From: Streptococcus equinus | Lineage (GTDB): Bacteria > Bacillota > Bacilli > Lactobacillales > Streptococcaceae | Reading direction: 5' to 3' | Length of the DNA stretch: 64,000 nucleotides | Assembly (NCBI RefSeq): GCF_900104225.1 | Contig: NZ_FNJK01000002.1 | Coordinates: 425,280-489,279 of the forward strand | In this document: in pieces, positions 33,066-41,617 of the stretch | Position numbering within the stretch: position 1 is the stretch's first letter | Layout: every line of letters starts with the position of its first letter | The notes under the pieces: model-generated | The model's database searches: none | What the model was told of the DNA's origin: nothing | The model's input: only the letters and a program-made list of their open reading frames with translations | Program-made: the position numbers and the translations under genes

Positions 33066-36000
33066 ATGGAAAAAAAGATTCGCTATAAGCTACACAAAGT
33101 TAAAAAACAATGGGTAACCATTGCTGTTGCAAGTTTCGTATTAGTTGGAGCAGTTGCAGGAGCTGCTACTACAACACATACTGTTTCTGCCGATGAAACA
33201 AATGCTGTTGCAGTTACAAGAGGCAGTGATACGCCAGCAACTAGTACAAGTAGTAGTCAGACAGAAACTTCTGCCACAACTACAGAAGCACAAGAAACAA
33301 CTACAGAAGCTTCATCAACAGAAGAAACAGTAGTTGCTGATGATGCACAAAAAACAACAGATGCTACATCTGAAAAAGCTGATGACAAGACTACAGAAAG
33401 CACAGCTACAGAAGCATCTGAAGACACAAAAGCATCAACAGAAGAAACTACAGAACCTTCAGAAGCTACTTCAACAGAAGCAAGTGAATCTTCTGAAACT
33501 AACCCATCAGATGATTCACACAAAGCTACTGACGAAGAAGTGCGTGATGACAAAACAAACAAAGCAGCAGAAGCAACAGACGCTGAAAAAGCAGCTGTTG
33601 ACCAATTGAGCTTGGACAACATCAAAAAAATTGATGGTAAATACTACTATGTTCAAGAAGATGGTACAGTTAAGAAAAACTTTGCAATCACTGTAAATGG
33701 TCAATTGCTTTACTTTGATGCTGAAACAGGTGCTTTGTCATCTACATCAACATACTCATTCACAGAAGGTTTGACAAATCTTGTCGATAACTTCTCAAAA
33801 AATAACGAAGCTTACGATTCAACAGAAAAAAGCTTTGAATTGGTTGATGGTTATTTAACAGCTAATTCTTGGTATCGTCCTACTAAAGTTTTGGAAAATG
33901 GTGAAAACTGGGTAGATTCAACAGAAGAAACATTCCGTCCATTGGTAATGGCATGGTGGCCTGATGTTGATACACAAGTTAACTACCTTAACCATATGTC
34001 TGAATACTTTGGTTTGGATAAAAAATATTCTGCTGAAGATGGTCAAGCTAGCTTGAACGTAGCTGCAGAAGCTATTCAAATTAAAATTGAACAAGAAATC
34101 ACACGTCGTGGTAACGCTGAATGGTTGCGTGAAATCATTGCTTCATTTGTTTCAACACAAGATAAATGGAACATGAACTCAGAAGATCGTGACACTGACC
34201 ACTTGCAAGGTGGTGCCCTTCTTTACGTTAACAGTGACTTAACTGAATGGGCTAATTCAGACTACCGTCTTCTTAACCGCGCACCTACTTATCAAAATGG
34301 TCAAACAAATTACCACAAAGCTGACCGTACAGGTGGTTATGACTTCTTGCTTGCAAACGACGTTGATAACTCAAACCCAGTCGTTCAAGCTGAACAATTG
34401 AACCAACTTTACTACCTTATGAACTGGGGTAAAGTCGTCTTTGGTGATGCTGACGCTAACTTTGATGGTGTTCGTGTCGATGCCGTAGATAATGTCGATG
34501 CTGACCTTCTACAACTTTACACTGACTTGTTCGAAGCAGCTTACGGTGTTAACAAAACAGAAGCACAAGCACTTGCTCACATTTCTATCCTTGAAGCTTG
34601 GAGCTTTAACGACCCTGATTACAACCACGATACAAATGGTGCAGCACTTGCTATCGATAACGGTCTTCGTATGGCCTTCCTTGATGCTTTGACTCGTCCA
34701 GAAGGTAGCCGTACTAGCCTAGAATCATTGATTCACAATGATCTTGGTATGACTGACCGTACAGCTGATAGCGCTTATGGTGATACAATGCCATCATATG
34801 CCTTTGTTCGTGCACACGATAGTGAAGTACAAGGTATTATCGCATCAATCATCGCTGGTAAAATCAATCCTAAAACAGATGGTTTCACATTCACACTTGA
34901 TGAATTGAAACAAGCATTCGAAATTTATAACGCTGATATGAACAGTGTTCATAAACAATACACTCACTTCAATATTCCAGCAGCATACGCTTTGCTTTTG
35001 ACAAATATGGAATCTGTTCCACGTGTTTACTATGGTGACTTGTTCACTGATAATGGTCAATACATGGCAGTTAAATCTCCATACTATGATCAAATCACAG
35101 CTCTTCTTAAATCACGTATTAAATACGCAGCTGGTGGTCAAGCAATGAACGTTCAATACCCTGATGGCGCTGATGGTGGTATCTTAACATCAGTTCGTTT
35201 TGGTAAAGGTATCATGACAGCTGATCAAAAAGCAACTGACGAATCTGTTCCAACTTCAGGTATTGTTACAATCATTTCTAACAATCCAAACCTTAAATTG
35301 AATAGCTCTGATAAAATTGCTGTCCAAGTTGGTATTGCCCACGCAGGTCAATACTACCGTCCATTGCTTTCACCAACTGAAAATGGATTGCAAGCTTACC
35401 TTAACGATTCTGATACTGATATCACTAAATTGGTTGACGAAAACGGATTTATCTACTTCACAGGTGATGAAATCAAAGGCTTCCAAACAGTTGATATGAA
35501 CGGTTTCCTTACTGTTTGGGTACCAGTTGGTGCATCTGCAGACCAAGATATCCGTGTGAAAGCAAGCACAGAAGCTAAAGAAGAAGGCAAATTAACTTAC
35601 GAAACTTCAGCAGCTCTTGATTCACAAGTTATCTTTGAAGGATTCTCAAACTTCCAAGACTTTGTTCAAGACCCTTCACAATACACTAACAAAGTGATTG
35701 CTGAAAATGCTGATTTGTTCGAATCATGGGGTATCACATCATTTGAATTGGCACCACAATACGTGTCATCTACTGATGGTACATTCCTTGACTCAATCAT
35801 CCAAAATGGTTATGCCTTTAGCGACCGTTACGACTTGGCAATGAGCAAAAACAATAAATACGGTTCAGCAGAAGACCTAAGAAATGCCATTAAAGCACTT
35901 CACTCTAAAGGTATTCAAGTCATCGCTGACTGGGTTCCAGACCAAATTTACGCTCTTCCAGGTGAAGAAATCGTAACAGCAACACGTGTTAACGACTACG

Positions 36001-37424
36001 GTGAAGAACGCGAAGGTGCTCAAATTAAGAACAAACCTTATGCCGCAAACACTAAAAGTAGTGGTAAAGACTATCAAGCACAATACGGTGGTGAATTCTT
36101 AGAATACCTTCAAGAAAAATACCCATCAATCTTTGAACGTGTTATGGTCTCTAACGGTAAGAAAATTGATCCATCAACTAAGATTAAAGTTTGGAAAGCT
36201 GAATACTTCAACGGAACAAACATTCTTGGTAAAGGTTCTGATTACGTTCTTAACGATCAAGCAACAGGTACATACTTCACTGTTAACGAAAACGGCGCAT
36301 TCCTTCCAAAACAAATGACATCAGATTCAGCTCAAACTGGTTTCTACTATGATGGTAAAGGTATGACTTACTACTCAACAAGTGGTTACCAAGCTAAATC
36401 TTCATTCGTTCTTTACAACGGAAACCATTACTACTTTGACGAAGATGGCCACATGGTAACTGGTATGCGTGAAATCGACGGTCAAACTTATTACTTCTTG
36501 CCAAATGGTATTGAAATTCGTGACGCTATCTACGAAGATGCAGAAGGAAACCAATACTACTTCGGTAAAACAGGTAGCCGTTATGAAGGTGGTCATTACT
36601 ATGCCTTCAACACAACTGAAACAGTTGATGGTGTTGCCAAAACTGTAACTAACTGGCGCTACTTCGGTAAAGATGGTATCATGGCGCGTGGTCTTGTTAA
36701 AATTGGTGAAGATTACCAATACTACGATGAAAATGGTAACCAAGTTAAAGGTCAACTTGTTAAAGACAAAGATGGTAATACACGTTACTTCAAAGGTGAC
36801 TCAGGTGCAATGGTTGCTTCTGAATTCGCTCTTATCAACGGTGGATGGTATTACTTCGATGAAAATGGTGTAGCTGTTAAAGGTGCTCAAACTATTAACG
36901 GTCAACAATTGTACTTCGATGAAAATGGTGTTCAAGCCAAAGGTATCTTTGTCACAAACGAAGATGGTACACGTAGTTACTACGATGCCAAATCTGGTGA
37001 AAAATTTGTTGGTGACTTCTTCACAACAGGTGATAACCACTGGTACTATGCTGATGAAAATGGTAACTTGGCAACAGGTTCACAAGTTATCCGTGGCCAA
37101 AAACTTTACTTTGCTGAAGATGGTCTTCAAGCTAAAGGTATCTTTGTGACAGACGCTGAAGGAAATCGCCACTTTTACGATCCAGATTCAGGTGACCTTG
37201 CCACAAATAAATTTATCGGTGACGGTGACAACTGGTATTACTTTGACGAAAATGGTCAAGTGGTAACTGGTGACCAAGAAATCGATGGTCAAGAATTGCA
37301 TTTCGATGAAAATGGTGTTCAAACTAAAGGTGGCTTCGCAACAGACGCTGAAGGTAACAAACACTATTACGATGCAAAAACAGGTGACTTGGAAGATGTA
37401 GATGTTGCTCTTGTAGAAGCATAA
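33066..37424 (+). CDS. Secreted glucosyltransferase (GH70 glucansucrase)
   Basis: This 1452-residue enzyme polymerises glucose from sucrose into alpha-glucan. It has a long signal peptide (YKLHKVKKQWVTIAVASFVL, cleavage near VSADE) and a Thr/Glu/Ser-rich variable region (about 45-175). The GH70 core has RVDAVDNVD (nucleophile Asp472), ILEAWS (acid/base Glu510) and RAHDSEVQ (Asp585). C-terminal glucan-binding repeats (YYFDENG-type, about 1095-1440) follow, and there is no LPXTG anchor. Upstream rgg probably controls it; AGGAGG precedes the ATG. Linkage type cannot be read reliably from sequence. Confidence 0.95.
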   Translation: MEKKIRYKLHKVKKQWVTIAVASFVLVGAVAGAATTTHTVSADETNAVAVTRGSDTPATSTSSSQTETSATTTEAQETTTEASSTEETVVADDAQKTTDATSEKADDKTTESTATEASEDTKASTEETTEPSEATSTEASESSETNPSDDSHKATDEEVRDDKTNKAAEATDAEKAAVDQLSLDNIKKIDGKYYYVQEDGTVKKNFAITVNGQLLYFDAETGALSSTSTYSFTEGLTNLVDNFSKNNEAYDSTEKSFELVDGYLTANSWYRPTKVLENGENWVDSTEETFRPLVMAWWPDVDTQVNYLNHMSEYFGLDKKYSAEDGQASLNVAAEAIQIKIEQEITRRGNAEWLREIIASFVSTQDKWNMNSEDRDTDHLQGGALLYVNSDLTEWANSDYRLLNRAPTYQNGQTNYHKADRTGGYDFLLANDVDNSNPVVQAEQLNQLYYLMNWGKVVFGDADANFDGVRVDAVDNVDADLLQLYTDLFEAAYGVNKTEAQALAHISILEAWSFNDPDYNHDTNGAALAIDNGLRMAFLDALTRPEGSRTSLESLIHNDLGMTDRTADSAYGDTMPSYAFVRAHDSEVQGIIASIIAGKINPKTDGFTFTLDELKQAFEIYNADMNSVHKQYTHFNIPAAYALLLTNMESVPRVYYGDLFTDNGQYMAVKSPYYDQITALLKSRIKYAAGGQAMNVQYPDGADGGILTSVRFGKGIMTADQKATDESVPTSGIVTIISNNPNLKLNSSDKIAVQVGIAHAGQYYRPLLSPTENGLQAYLNDSDTDITKLVDENGFIYFTGDEIKGFQTVDMNGFLTVWVPVGASADQDIRVKASTEAKEEGKLTYETSAALDSQVIFEGFSNFQDFVQDPSQYTNKVIAENADLFESWGITSFELAPQYVSSTDGTFLDSIIQNGYAFSDRYDLAMSKNNKYGSAEDLRNAIKALHSKGIQVIADWVPDQIYALPGEEIVTATRVNDYGEEREGAQIKNKPYAANTKSSGKDYQAQYGGEFLEYLQEKYPSIFERVMVSNGKKIDPSTKIKVWKAEYFNGTNILGKGSDYVLNDQATGTYFTVNENGAFLPKQMTSDSAQTGFYYDGKGMTYYSTSGYQAKSSFVLYNGNHYYFDEDGHMVTGMREIDGQTYYFLPNGIEIRDAIYEDAEGNQYYFGKTGSRYEGGHYYAFNTTETVDGVAKTVTNWRYFGKDGIMARGLVKIGEDYQYYDENGNQVKGQLVKDKDGNTRYFKGDSGAMVASEFALINGGWYYFDENGVAVKGAQTINGQQLYFDENGVQAKGIFVTNEDGTRSYYDAKSGEKFVGDFFTTGDNHWYYADENGNLATGSQVIRGQKLYFAEDGLQAKGIFVTDAEGNRHFYDPDSGDLATNKFIGDGDNWYYFDENGQVVTGDQEIDGQELHFDENGVQTKGGFATDAEGNKHYYDAKTGDLEDVDVALVEA

Positions 37425-37441
37425 GCACTCATCGATAAGTG

Positions 37442-37459
37442 TTAGTATTTAAATACTAA
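37442..37459. repeat. 18-bp perfect palindrome TTAGTATTTAAATACTAA
   Basis: This perfect palindrome lies 17 bases after the gtf stop codon. A similar sequence, TTAGTATTTTAATACT, occurs at 37600-37615 in front of the next gene. It may be a protein-binding site or a weak hairpin. Confidence 0.45.
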
Positions 37460-37487
37460 TCTGATTAAATAAACAATGACTCCATAA

Positions 37488-37540
37488 AAGAAGCTATCAA
37501 ATCTAGTGATGTGCGTGCTAGTATTTGATAGCTTTTTTGT
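37488..37540 (+). terminator. Terminator of gtf
   Basis: AAGCTATCAAAT-C-TAG pairs with CTA-GTATTTGATAGCTT and is followed by a T-run. Confidence 0.8.
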
Positions 37541-37639
37541 ATTCTTGAAACTTTGTTTTTTACTAAGAGAGGTGTATAATTGAGGTGAATAATATACACT
37601 TAGTATTTTAATACTTTTTCTGAAGAGGAGATAGCAATC

Positions 37640-38296
37640 ATGGTTAGTAAAAAAGAAATGGTCTTTACCTATATCAGATTAAATGCCATTCCTATTGTGA
37701 TAGAAATAGTCTTCATTTTGTCGTGTTTGATTGTGCCGTCTAGCTATATCATTTACACAAATGCTTTATTTTATCTCTTGCTTTTAGCGTATTTTCTTAT
37801 CTCAAAAGATCTTGATTTAAAAGCTTGGTTTTTGAGTTTTAAAAGTGGTAGAAAGTACTGGATTCAGGTTTTACTGACTTTGTTAGGGTTTATGTTTGCT
37901 TTTGGATTGACCGTATTTTTAGAAGGTGTTTTTCCAAATTTTAATACTGGAACTATTGATTTGAAAAGAGACAGCTGGTTAACACTATTAATATTTGCCG
38001 TTTCGACCATCTTTTTGCCAGCTGTGACCGAAGAGACCTTTTACCGCAAGAACATGATTTTGTTTGATAGCAAGAAAGCCATGATTATCACGACCTTTTT
38101 TAGCATGCTATTCTATGCTTTTGAGCATTCTCTTTCATGGTGGGGGATTTTGTTAGCTATGATTTGGGCGTTTCCTTTGAGTATATCTTATATCAAAACT
38201 AGAAATATCTATATTGTGATGACGGCACATTTTATTGGAAATCTTATCGGCAATGGCAGCGATGTGATTGCTACCTTGATTTATTGGTTATCTTAA
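37640..38296 (+). CDS. CPBP-family intramembrane metalloprotease
   Basis: This 218-residue protein has about six hydrophobic segments with CPBP motifs EETFYRK, FYAFEHSLSWWG and TAHFIGNLIGN. GAGGAG precedes the ATG. It stands alone between gtf and a MATE gene. Relatives include Abi-type bacteriocin self-immunity proteins, but no bacteriocin gene was seen here. Confidence 0.82.
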   Translation: MVSKKEMVFTYIRLNAIPIVIEIVFILSCLIVPSSYIIYTNALFYLLLLAYFLISKDLDLKAWFLSFKSGRKYWIQVLLTLLGFMFAFGLTVFLEGVFPNFNTGTIDLKRDSWLTLLIFAVSTIFLPAVTEETFYRKNMILFDSKKAMIITTFFSMLFYAFEHSLSWWGILLAMIWAFPLSISYIKTRNIYIVMTAHFIGNLIGNGSDVIATLIYWLS

Positions 38297-38309
38297 TTGA
38301 AATCTTACA

Positions 38310-38352
38310 AATAGCACCTTTAGCTGAATTTGGCTAGGGGTGCTTTTTTAGG
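38310..38352 (+). terminator. Terminator of the CPBP gene
   Basis: AGCACC...TAGC and GCTA...GGTGCT form a stem followed by TTTTTTA, about 20 bases after the stop codon. Confidence 0.75.
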
Positions 38353-38395
38353 TTTAAATGACCAAAAAAATTGTGCAGGCTTACTACTAGATTTA

Positions 38396-38416
38396 TGCAA
38401 ACGCTTGCGATATAAT
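38396..38416 (+). promoter_or_regulatory. cre site overlapping the MATE promoter
   Basis: TGCAAACGCTTGCG (38396-38409) is a near-consensus cre and lies directly against TATAAT (38411-38416), so CcpA binding would block transcription of the MATE gene. Confidence 0.7.
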
Positions 38417-38445
38417 GCACTTAGTAATAATGATGGAGAAAAATT

Positions 38446-39771
38446 ATGGCAAAAAGAGAACATTTCTTGAGAGAAGCAATGACGATTGCAATCCCTGTAG
38501 CTTTGCAAGCCATGCTGCAGTCATCCTTTTCAATGATTGACCAATTAATGGTTGGACAGCTTGGAAAGACTGCCATTGCAGCCGTTGAAGTTGGCGGAAA
38601 GCCACAATTTGTCTTTGCCTTTGTTAGCGGAGCGATTGCGACCGTAACAGGTATCATGGTTTCTCAGTATATGGGAAAAAATGATCAGAAAAAGATTAAT
38701 ACCAGCATGTCAGTTAACCTCTTAGTCATGCTGTGCTTGGCTTTATTTACCATGGGCTTGTGTTTAATCTTGCCTGATGTTTTGGCAGGAATCTTCACTA
38801 AGGATACTGAAGTTGTGGTGACGGCTAAGCCCTATATTCAGCTCTTAGCTTGGGTCTATCCTTTATCTGGGGTTGCAACACTTTTAGCGGTTCAGCTGCG
38901 TTGCCGAAATTACGCTAAGTATCCGCTCTACATCAGTGCAGTCGCTGCGGTGGTCAATACATGCTTAAACTATCTTTTGATTTTTGGTCATTTTGGTTTT
39001 CCTGCCATGGGAATCAAGGGGGCAGCGCTAGCTAGCTTAATGTCTCAAGTAGTGAATCTGGCTTTAATGGTTTATTTTTACCATAGAACTTGTCAATTTA
39101 GCTTTGATTTGCGGATGAAGGGCTCTGAGATTAGTCAGTATCTCATCATGTTAACGCCTATTGTAGTTAATGAGTTGCTTTGGACTTTGGGGCAAAATGT
39201 CAATACCTACATTTATGGGCACATGGGAACGAGTGAGCTTGCGGGGATGTCTCTAACTGGTCCCATTCAAGGGCTATTTATCGGGGCTTTGTCTGGGTTG
39301 TCACAAGCTGCGGGGATTTTAATCGGACGCAGGCTTGGTGAGCATGATTACGAACGAGCTTATCATGATTCGAAACGTTTGTGTTTTTATGGCTTTGTAG
39401 GGTCACTCATTTTATCAATCTTCTTGGTTTTAGGTGAAAATCTCTACATTGACTTATATAATGTTGGTCCTGATGTTAGACAAGTCGGGTCACAACTCTT
39501 GTTGACTTTTGCGATTTTAGCACCGGTTAAAGTCCAAAATATGATTTTGGGTGGTGGTGTTATCCGAAGCGGTGGGAGAACCAAGTACATCATGATTATC
39601 GATATTTTAGGAACGTGGTGCATCGGAGTACCTTTGGGGCTATTTACAGGATTGGTTCTTAAACTTCCGATTGTTTGGGTTTACTTCATTTTGTCACAAG
39701 AAGAACTCTTTAGATTTATCGTGTCAGTCTTTATGTTTCGCAGTAGAAAATGGATGAATACCATTAAATAA
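38446..39771 (+). CDS. MATE-family efflux transporter
   Basis: This 441-residue protein has twelve hydrophobic segments. The N-terminus EAMTIAIPVALQAMLQSSFSMIDQLMVGQLG and mid-protein VVNELLWTLGQNVNTYIYGHMGT are MATE features. It is the third MATE gene in the window and the only one with a cre box on its promoter, which points to carbon-source control. Substrate unknown. Confidence 0.88.
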   Translation: MAKREHFLREAMTIAIPVALQAMLQSSFSMIDQLMVGQLGKTAIAAVEVGGKPQFVFAFVSGAIATVTGIMVSQYMGKNDQKKINTSMSVNLLVMLCLALFTMGLCLILPDVLAGIFTKDTEVVVTAKPYIQLLAWVYPLSGVATLLAVQLRCRNYAKYPLYISAVAAVVNTCLNYLLIFGHFGFPAMGIKGAALASLMSQVVNLALMVYFYHRTCQFSFDLRMKGSEISQYLIMLTPIVVNELLWTLGQNVNTYIYGHMGTSELAGMSLTGPIQGLFIGALSGLSQAAGILIGRRLGEHDYERAYHDSKRLCFYGFVGSLILSIFLVLGENLYIDLYNVGPDVRQVGSQLLLTFAILAPVKVQNMILGGGVIRSGGRTKYIMIIDILGTWCIGVPLGLFTGLVLKLPIVWVYFILSQEELFRFIVSVFMFRSRKWMNTIK

Positions 39772-39787
39772 GCTGTTTTCACCAAAA

Positions 39788-39802
39788 TTGACAAATTGTC
39801 AA
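39788..39802. promoter_or_regulatory. Perfect palindrome upstream of dhaLM
   Basis: TTGACAA-A-TTGTCAA is a 7+1+7 perfect palindrome, 127 bases before dhaL. TATAAT at 39854-39859 is a possible -10 downstream of it. It may be an operator for the dha genes. Confidence 0.4.
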
Positions 39803-39928
39803 AAAAATAGGCCGTTTTACGACTTTATGTGAGACCTTTTGATTAAAAAGTTTTATAATGAAGAAAAAGGTTTCTATGATACCGCTTTCTTTTTAGCAGT
39901 GTTTAGGATGATAAAAGGAGTGTTTTAT

Positions 39929-40519
39929 ATGAAATTAGAGACTGCAAAAAGATGGCTCGTCTTGTTCTACGAAAAAATCCAAGAAAATGTAGCTGTTTTA
40001 GCTGAATTGGACTCAACGATGGGAGGAGATGGAGACCATGGTGAAAACATGCTACGTGGTATGACAGCTGTTGTCAATACCGTTGAACCAAAGGAATTTA
40101 CTTCGACATCTGATTTATTTAAGGAGACAGGAATGCTTCTTCTTACAAAAGTCGGTGGCGTATCTGGAACCTTATATGGTTCAGCATTTTTAGGAATGGC
40201 AAGGGCTGAAGAAGCAGGTGACTCGCTTTACTATGATATCAAAGAAGGTTTGGTCATGATTCAAAGGCGTGGTCGAGCAGAAATCGGTGATAAAACTATG
40301 GTTGATGTCTGGGCGCCTGTAGTAGAAGATTTGAAAAATCATCAGCTAACACCAGAGCGTATTGATGAGTATATTCTAAAGACAGCTCTTTTGAGAGCTA
40401 AAAAGGGACGTCATGCATATGCTGCAGATGGTTCACTTGGGCTTGTCGATCCTGGTTCGTATTCATCAGGTCTATTGTTTAAAGCACTATTAGAAGCGGA
40501 GGAAAATGATTATGTCTAA
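39929..40519 (+). CDS. dhaL: Dihydroxyacetone kinase ADP-binding subunit DhaL
   Basis: This is a 196-residue DhaL-type protein. The Asp-rich metal/ADP loop GGDGDHGENMLRG near residues 32-44 and the KVGGVSGTLYGSAF segment are clear. I start at ATG 39929 (MKLETAKRWL) with AAAGGAG upstream; a longer frame from 39839 looks non-coding at its N-terminus. In the PTS-type kinase, DhaL carries ADP/ATP, DhaM rephosphorylates it and DhaK binds dihydroxyacetone. DhaK is not adjacent here. Confidence 0.88.
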   Translation: MKLETAKRWLVLFYEKIQENVAVLAELDSTMGGDGDHGENMLRGMTAVVNTVEPKEFTSTSDLFKETGMLLLTKVGGVSGTLYGSAFLGMARAEEAGDSLYYDIKEGLVMIQRRGRAEIGDKTMVDVWAPVVEDLKNHQLTPERIDEYILKTALLRAKKGRHAYAADGSLGLVDPGSYSSGLLFKALLEAEENDYV

Positions 40520-40889
40520 GAAAACTGGTATTGTTATTGTGTCACACTCAAAAGATATTGCTCAGGGTGTCGTAGATTTAATCTCACAAGTGGCAACAGA
40601 TGTTCCAATTACATTTTCTGGTGGAACTGAAGATGGTAGAATCGGAACAAGTTTCCAACAAATCAAAGAAACTGTCAATAACAACGCTGCAGATACCTTG
40701 CTAGGATTCTTTGATTTTGGCTCTTCAAAGATGAATCTAGAAATGGTTGGGGAGTTGTCTGAAAAGAACATCCTTATGTGTAAAGTTCCTCTCGTTGAAG
40801 GGGCTTATACAGCAGCCTCTTTACTGCAAGCAGGTGTTCCATTTGAGGCTGTCATTGAACAACTTCGTGAAATGGATATCGATAAATAA
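40512..40889 (+). CDS. dhaM: PTS-dependent dihydroxyacetone kinase phosphotransferase subunit DhaM
   Basis: This 125-residue EIIA-Man-like protein starts GIVIVSHSKDIAQGVVDLI, where the His is the phospho-acceptor. A single domain is present, as in Gram-positive DhaM. I prefer ATG 40512 (9 bases after GGAGG) over ATG 40506, which is too close. The gene overlaps dhaL by 8 bases. It would receive phosphate from HPr and pass it to DhaL-bound ADP. A terminator follows. Confidence 0.87.
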   Translation: MSKKTGIVIVSHSKDIAQGVVDLISQVATDVPITFSGGTEDGRIGTSFQQIKETVNNNAADTLLGFFDFGSSKMNLEMVGELSEKNILMCKVPLVEGAYTAASLLQAGVPFEAVIEQLREMDIDK

Positions 40890-40897
40890 TGATAAAA

Positions 40898-40930
40898 AAA
40901 TCTAAGCGGGCCTAGGTTCGCTTTTTTTCT
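40898..40930 (+). terminator. Terminator of dhaLM
   Basis: AAGCGGGCC and GGTTCGCTT pair imperfectly around the loop and are followed by a T-run. Confidence 0.65.
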
Positions 40931-40989
40931 GTCTTGTAAGCATTTTTATGATAAAATGAAAAATAAATTAGGTGAAAAGGGATTTTTTT

Positions 40990-41262
40990 ATGGGAACAGT
41001 CAAAAGTAATCAAGAAGTAGCGCATGCCTATGCTAGTCAGTTAGCTAACGCTTGTCAGACCTTGTCTTCAAGTGCCACTGTCAGTAAAGACACACAGACT
41101 AATTTAGCAGGAAACACACGTTGCCACGAAGCGATTGATAAATCTGCAACTATACTGGCACAAATCACATCAGCTGTTAAAACAGCGTCAGATAACCTTC
41201 ATTCAGTGGCGAGTGATTTTGAAGCTGTCGATCAAGCTGGTGCTAAATCTTTTGGAGGCTAA
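40990..41262 (+). CDS. Small LXG-partner protein (Lap1/DUF3130, TIGR04197-like)
   Basis: This 90-residue helical protein (MGTVKSNQEVAHAYASQLANACQTL..., ending FEAVDQAGAKSFGG) resembles the SACOL2603/TIGR04197 type VII substrate family. Such proteins are encoded just before LXG toxins and act as targeting partners. I use ATG 40990; GTG 40972 overlaps the AAAAGGG ribosome site. The next gene begins 1 base after its stop, with GGAGG inside its end. Confidence 0.75.
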   Translation: MGTVKSNQEVAHAYASQLANACQTLSSSATVSKDTQTNLAGNTRCHEAIDKSATILAQITSAVKTASDNLHSVASDFEAVDQAGAKSFGG

Positions 41263-41263
41263 T

Positions 41264-41596
41264 ATGGCAGATACTTGGGAATTATTAGATCAAAAAGAAC
41301 GTGCTTTACTTAAAAAAATAGATGATTTAGCTGATAGACAATATCAAGCAGAGCAATTATTTAGCGACTTTGAGGCTTATGATGAAGCTACTTATGATTC
41401 GGAAAATAATTTGTGGGAAGCTGCTTATCATAGCCGTTATAGCAATCAATTAGAAAATTTGAATGAAGGACGCCGTTGTCATAAAGAACGATTGGTAGAT
41501 GATTTTCTGCGCTATAGAGATGATTTAAAACGTGAGGAAAGTCACCTTGAAAGAAAAATAGAAGTCATTCGAACTCAAAAACATAAAGAAAAATAA
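41264..41596 (+). CDS. Small LXG-partner protein (Lap2/DUF3958-like)
   Basis: This 110-residue, highly charged, almost wholly helical protein (ADTWELLDQKERALLKKIDDLADRQ...) has a size and position matching the DUF3958-type second partner of LXG toxins. I start at ATG 41264, after TAA-T of the previous gene and with GGAGG 6 bases upstream; the much longer upstream frame lies inside the preceding gene. It probably forms a complex with the LXG domain and the first partner. Confidence 0.7.
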   Translation: MADTWELLDQKERALLKKIDDLADRQYQAEQLFSDFEAYDEATYDSENNLWEAAYHSRYSNQLENLNEGRRCHKERLVDDFLRYRDDLKREESHLERKIEVIRTQKHKEK

Positions 41597-41617
41597 GGGA
41601 TAAGGAGAAAACATGAA

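Noticed and set aside
33145..33704. Several open frames on both strands inside the Thr/Glu/Ser-rich part of gtf
   Set aside because: They are by-products of low-complexity codons in the real glucosyltransferase frame; their translations are Gln/Lys/Leu or Ser/Val runs without ribosome sites.
36400..37390. Periodic repeats that might suggest a CRISPR or DNA repeat array
   Set aside because: They encode the glucan-binding YYFDENG-type protein repeats of gtf, in frame and with degenerate codons; spacing and sequence are not CRISPR-like.
39839..39928. Longer DhaL start at 39839
   Set aside because: The extra 30 residues overlap the TATAAT region and lie upstream of a good ribosome site for ATG 39929, where the family normally begins.
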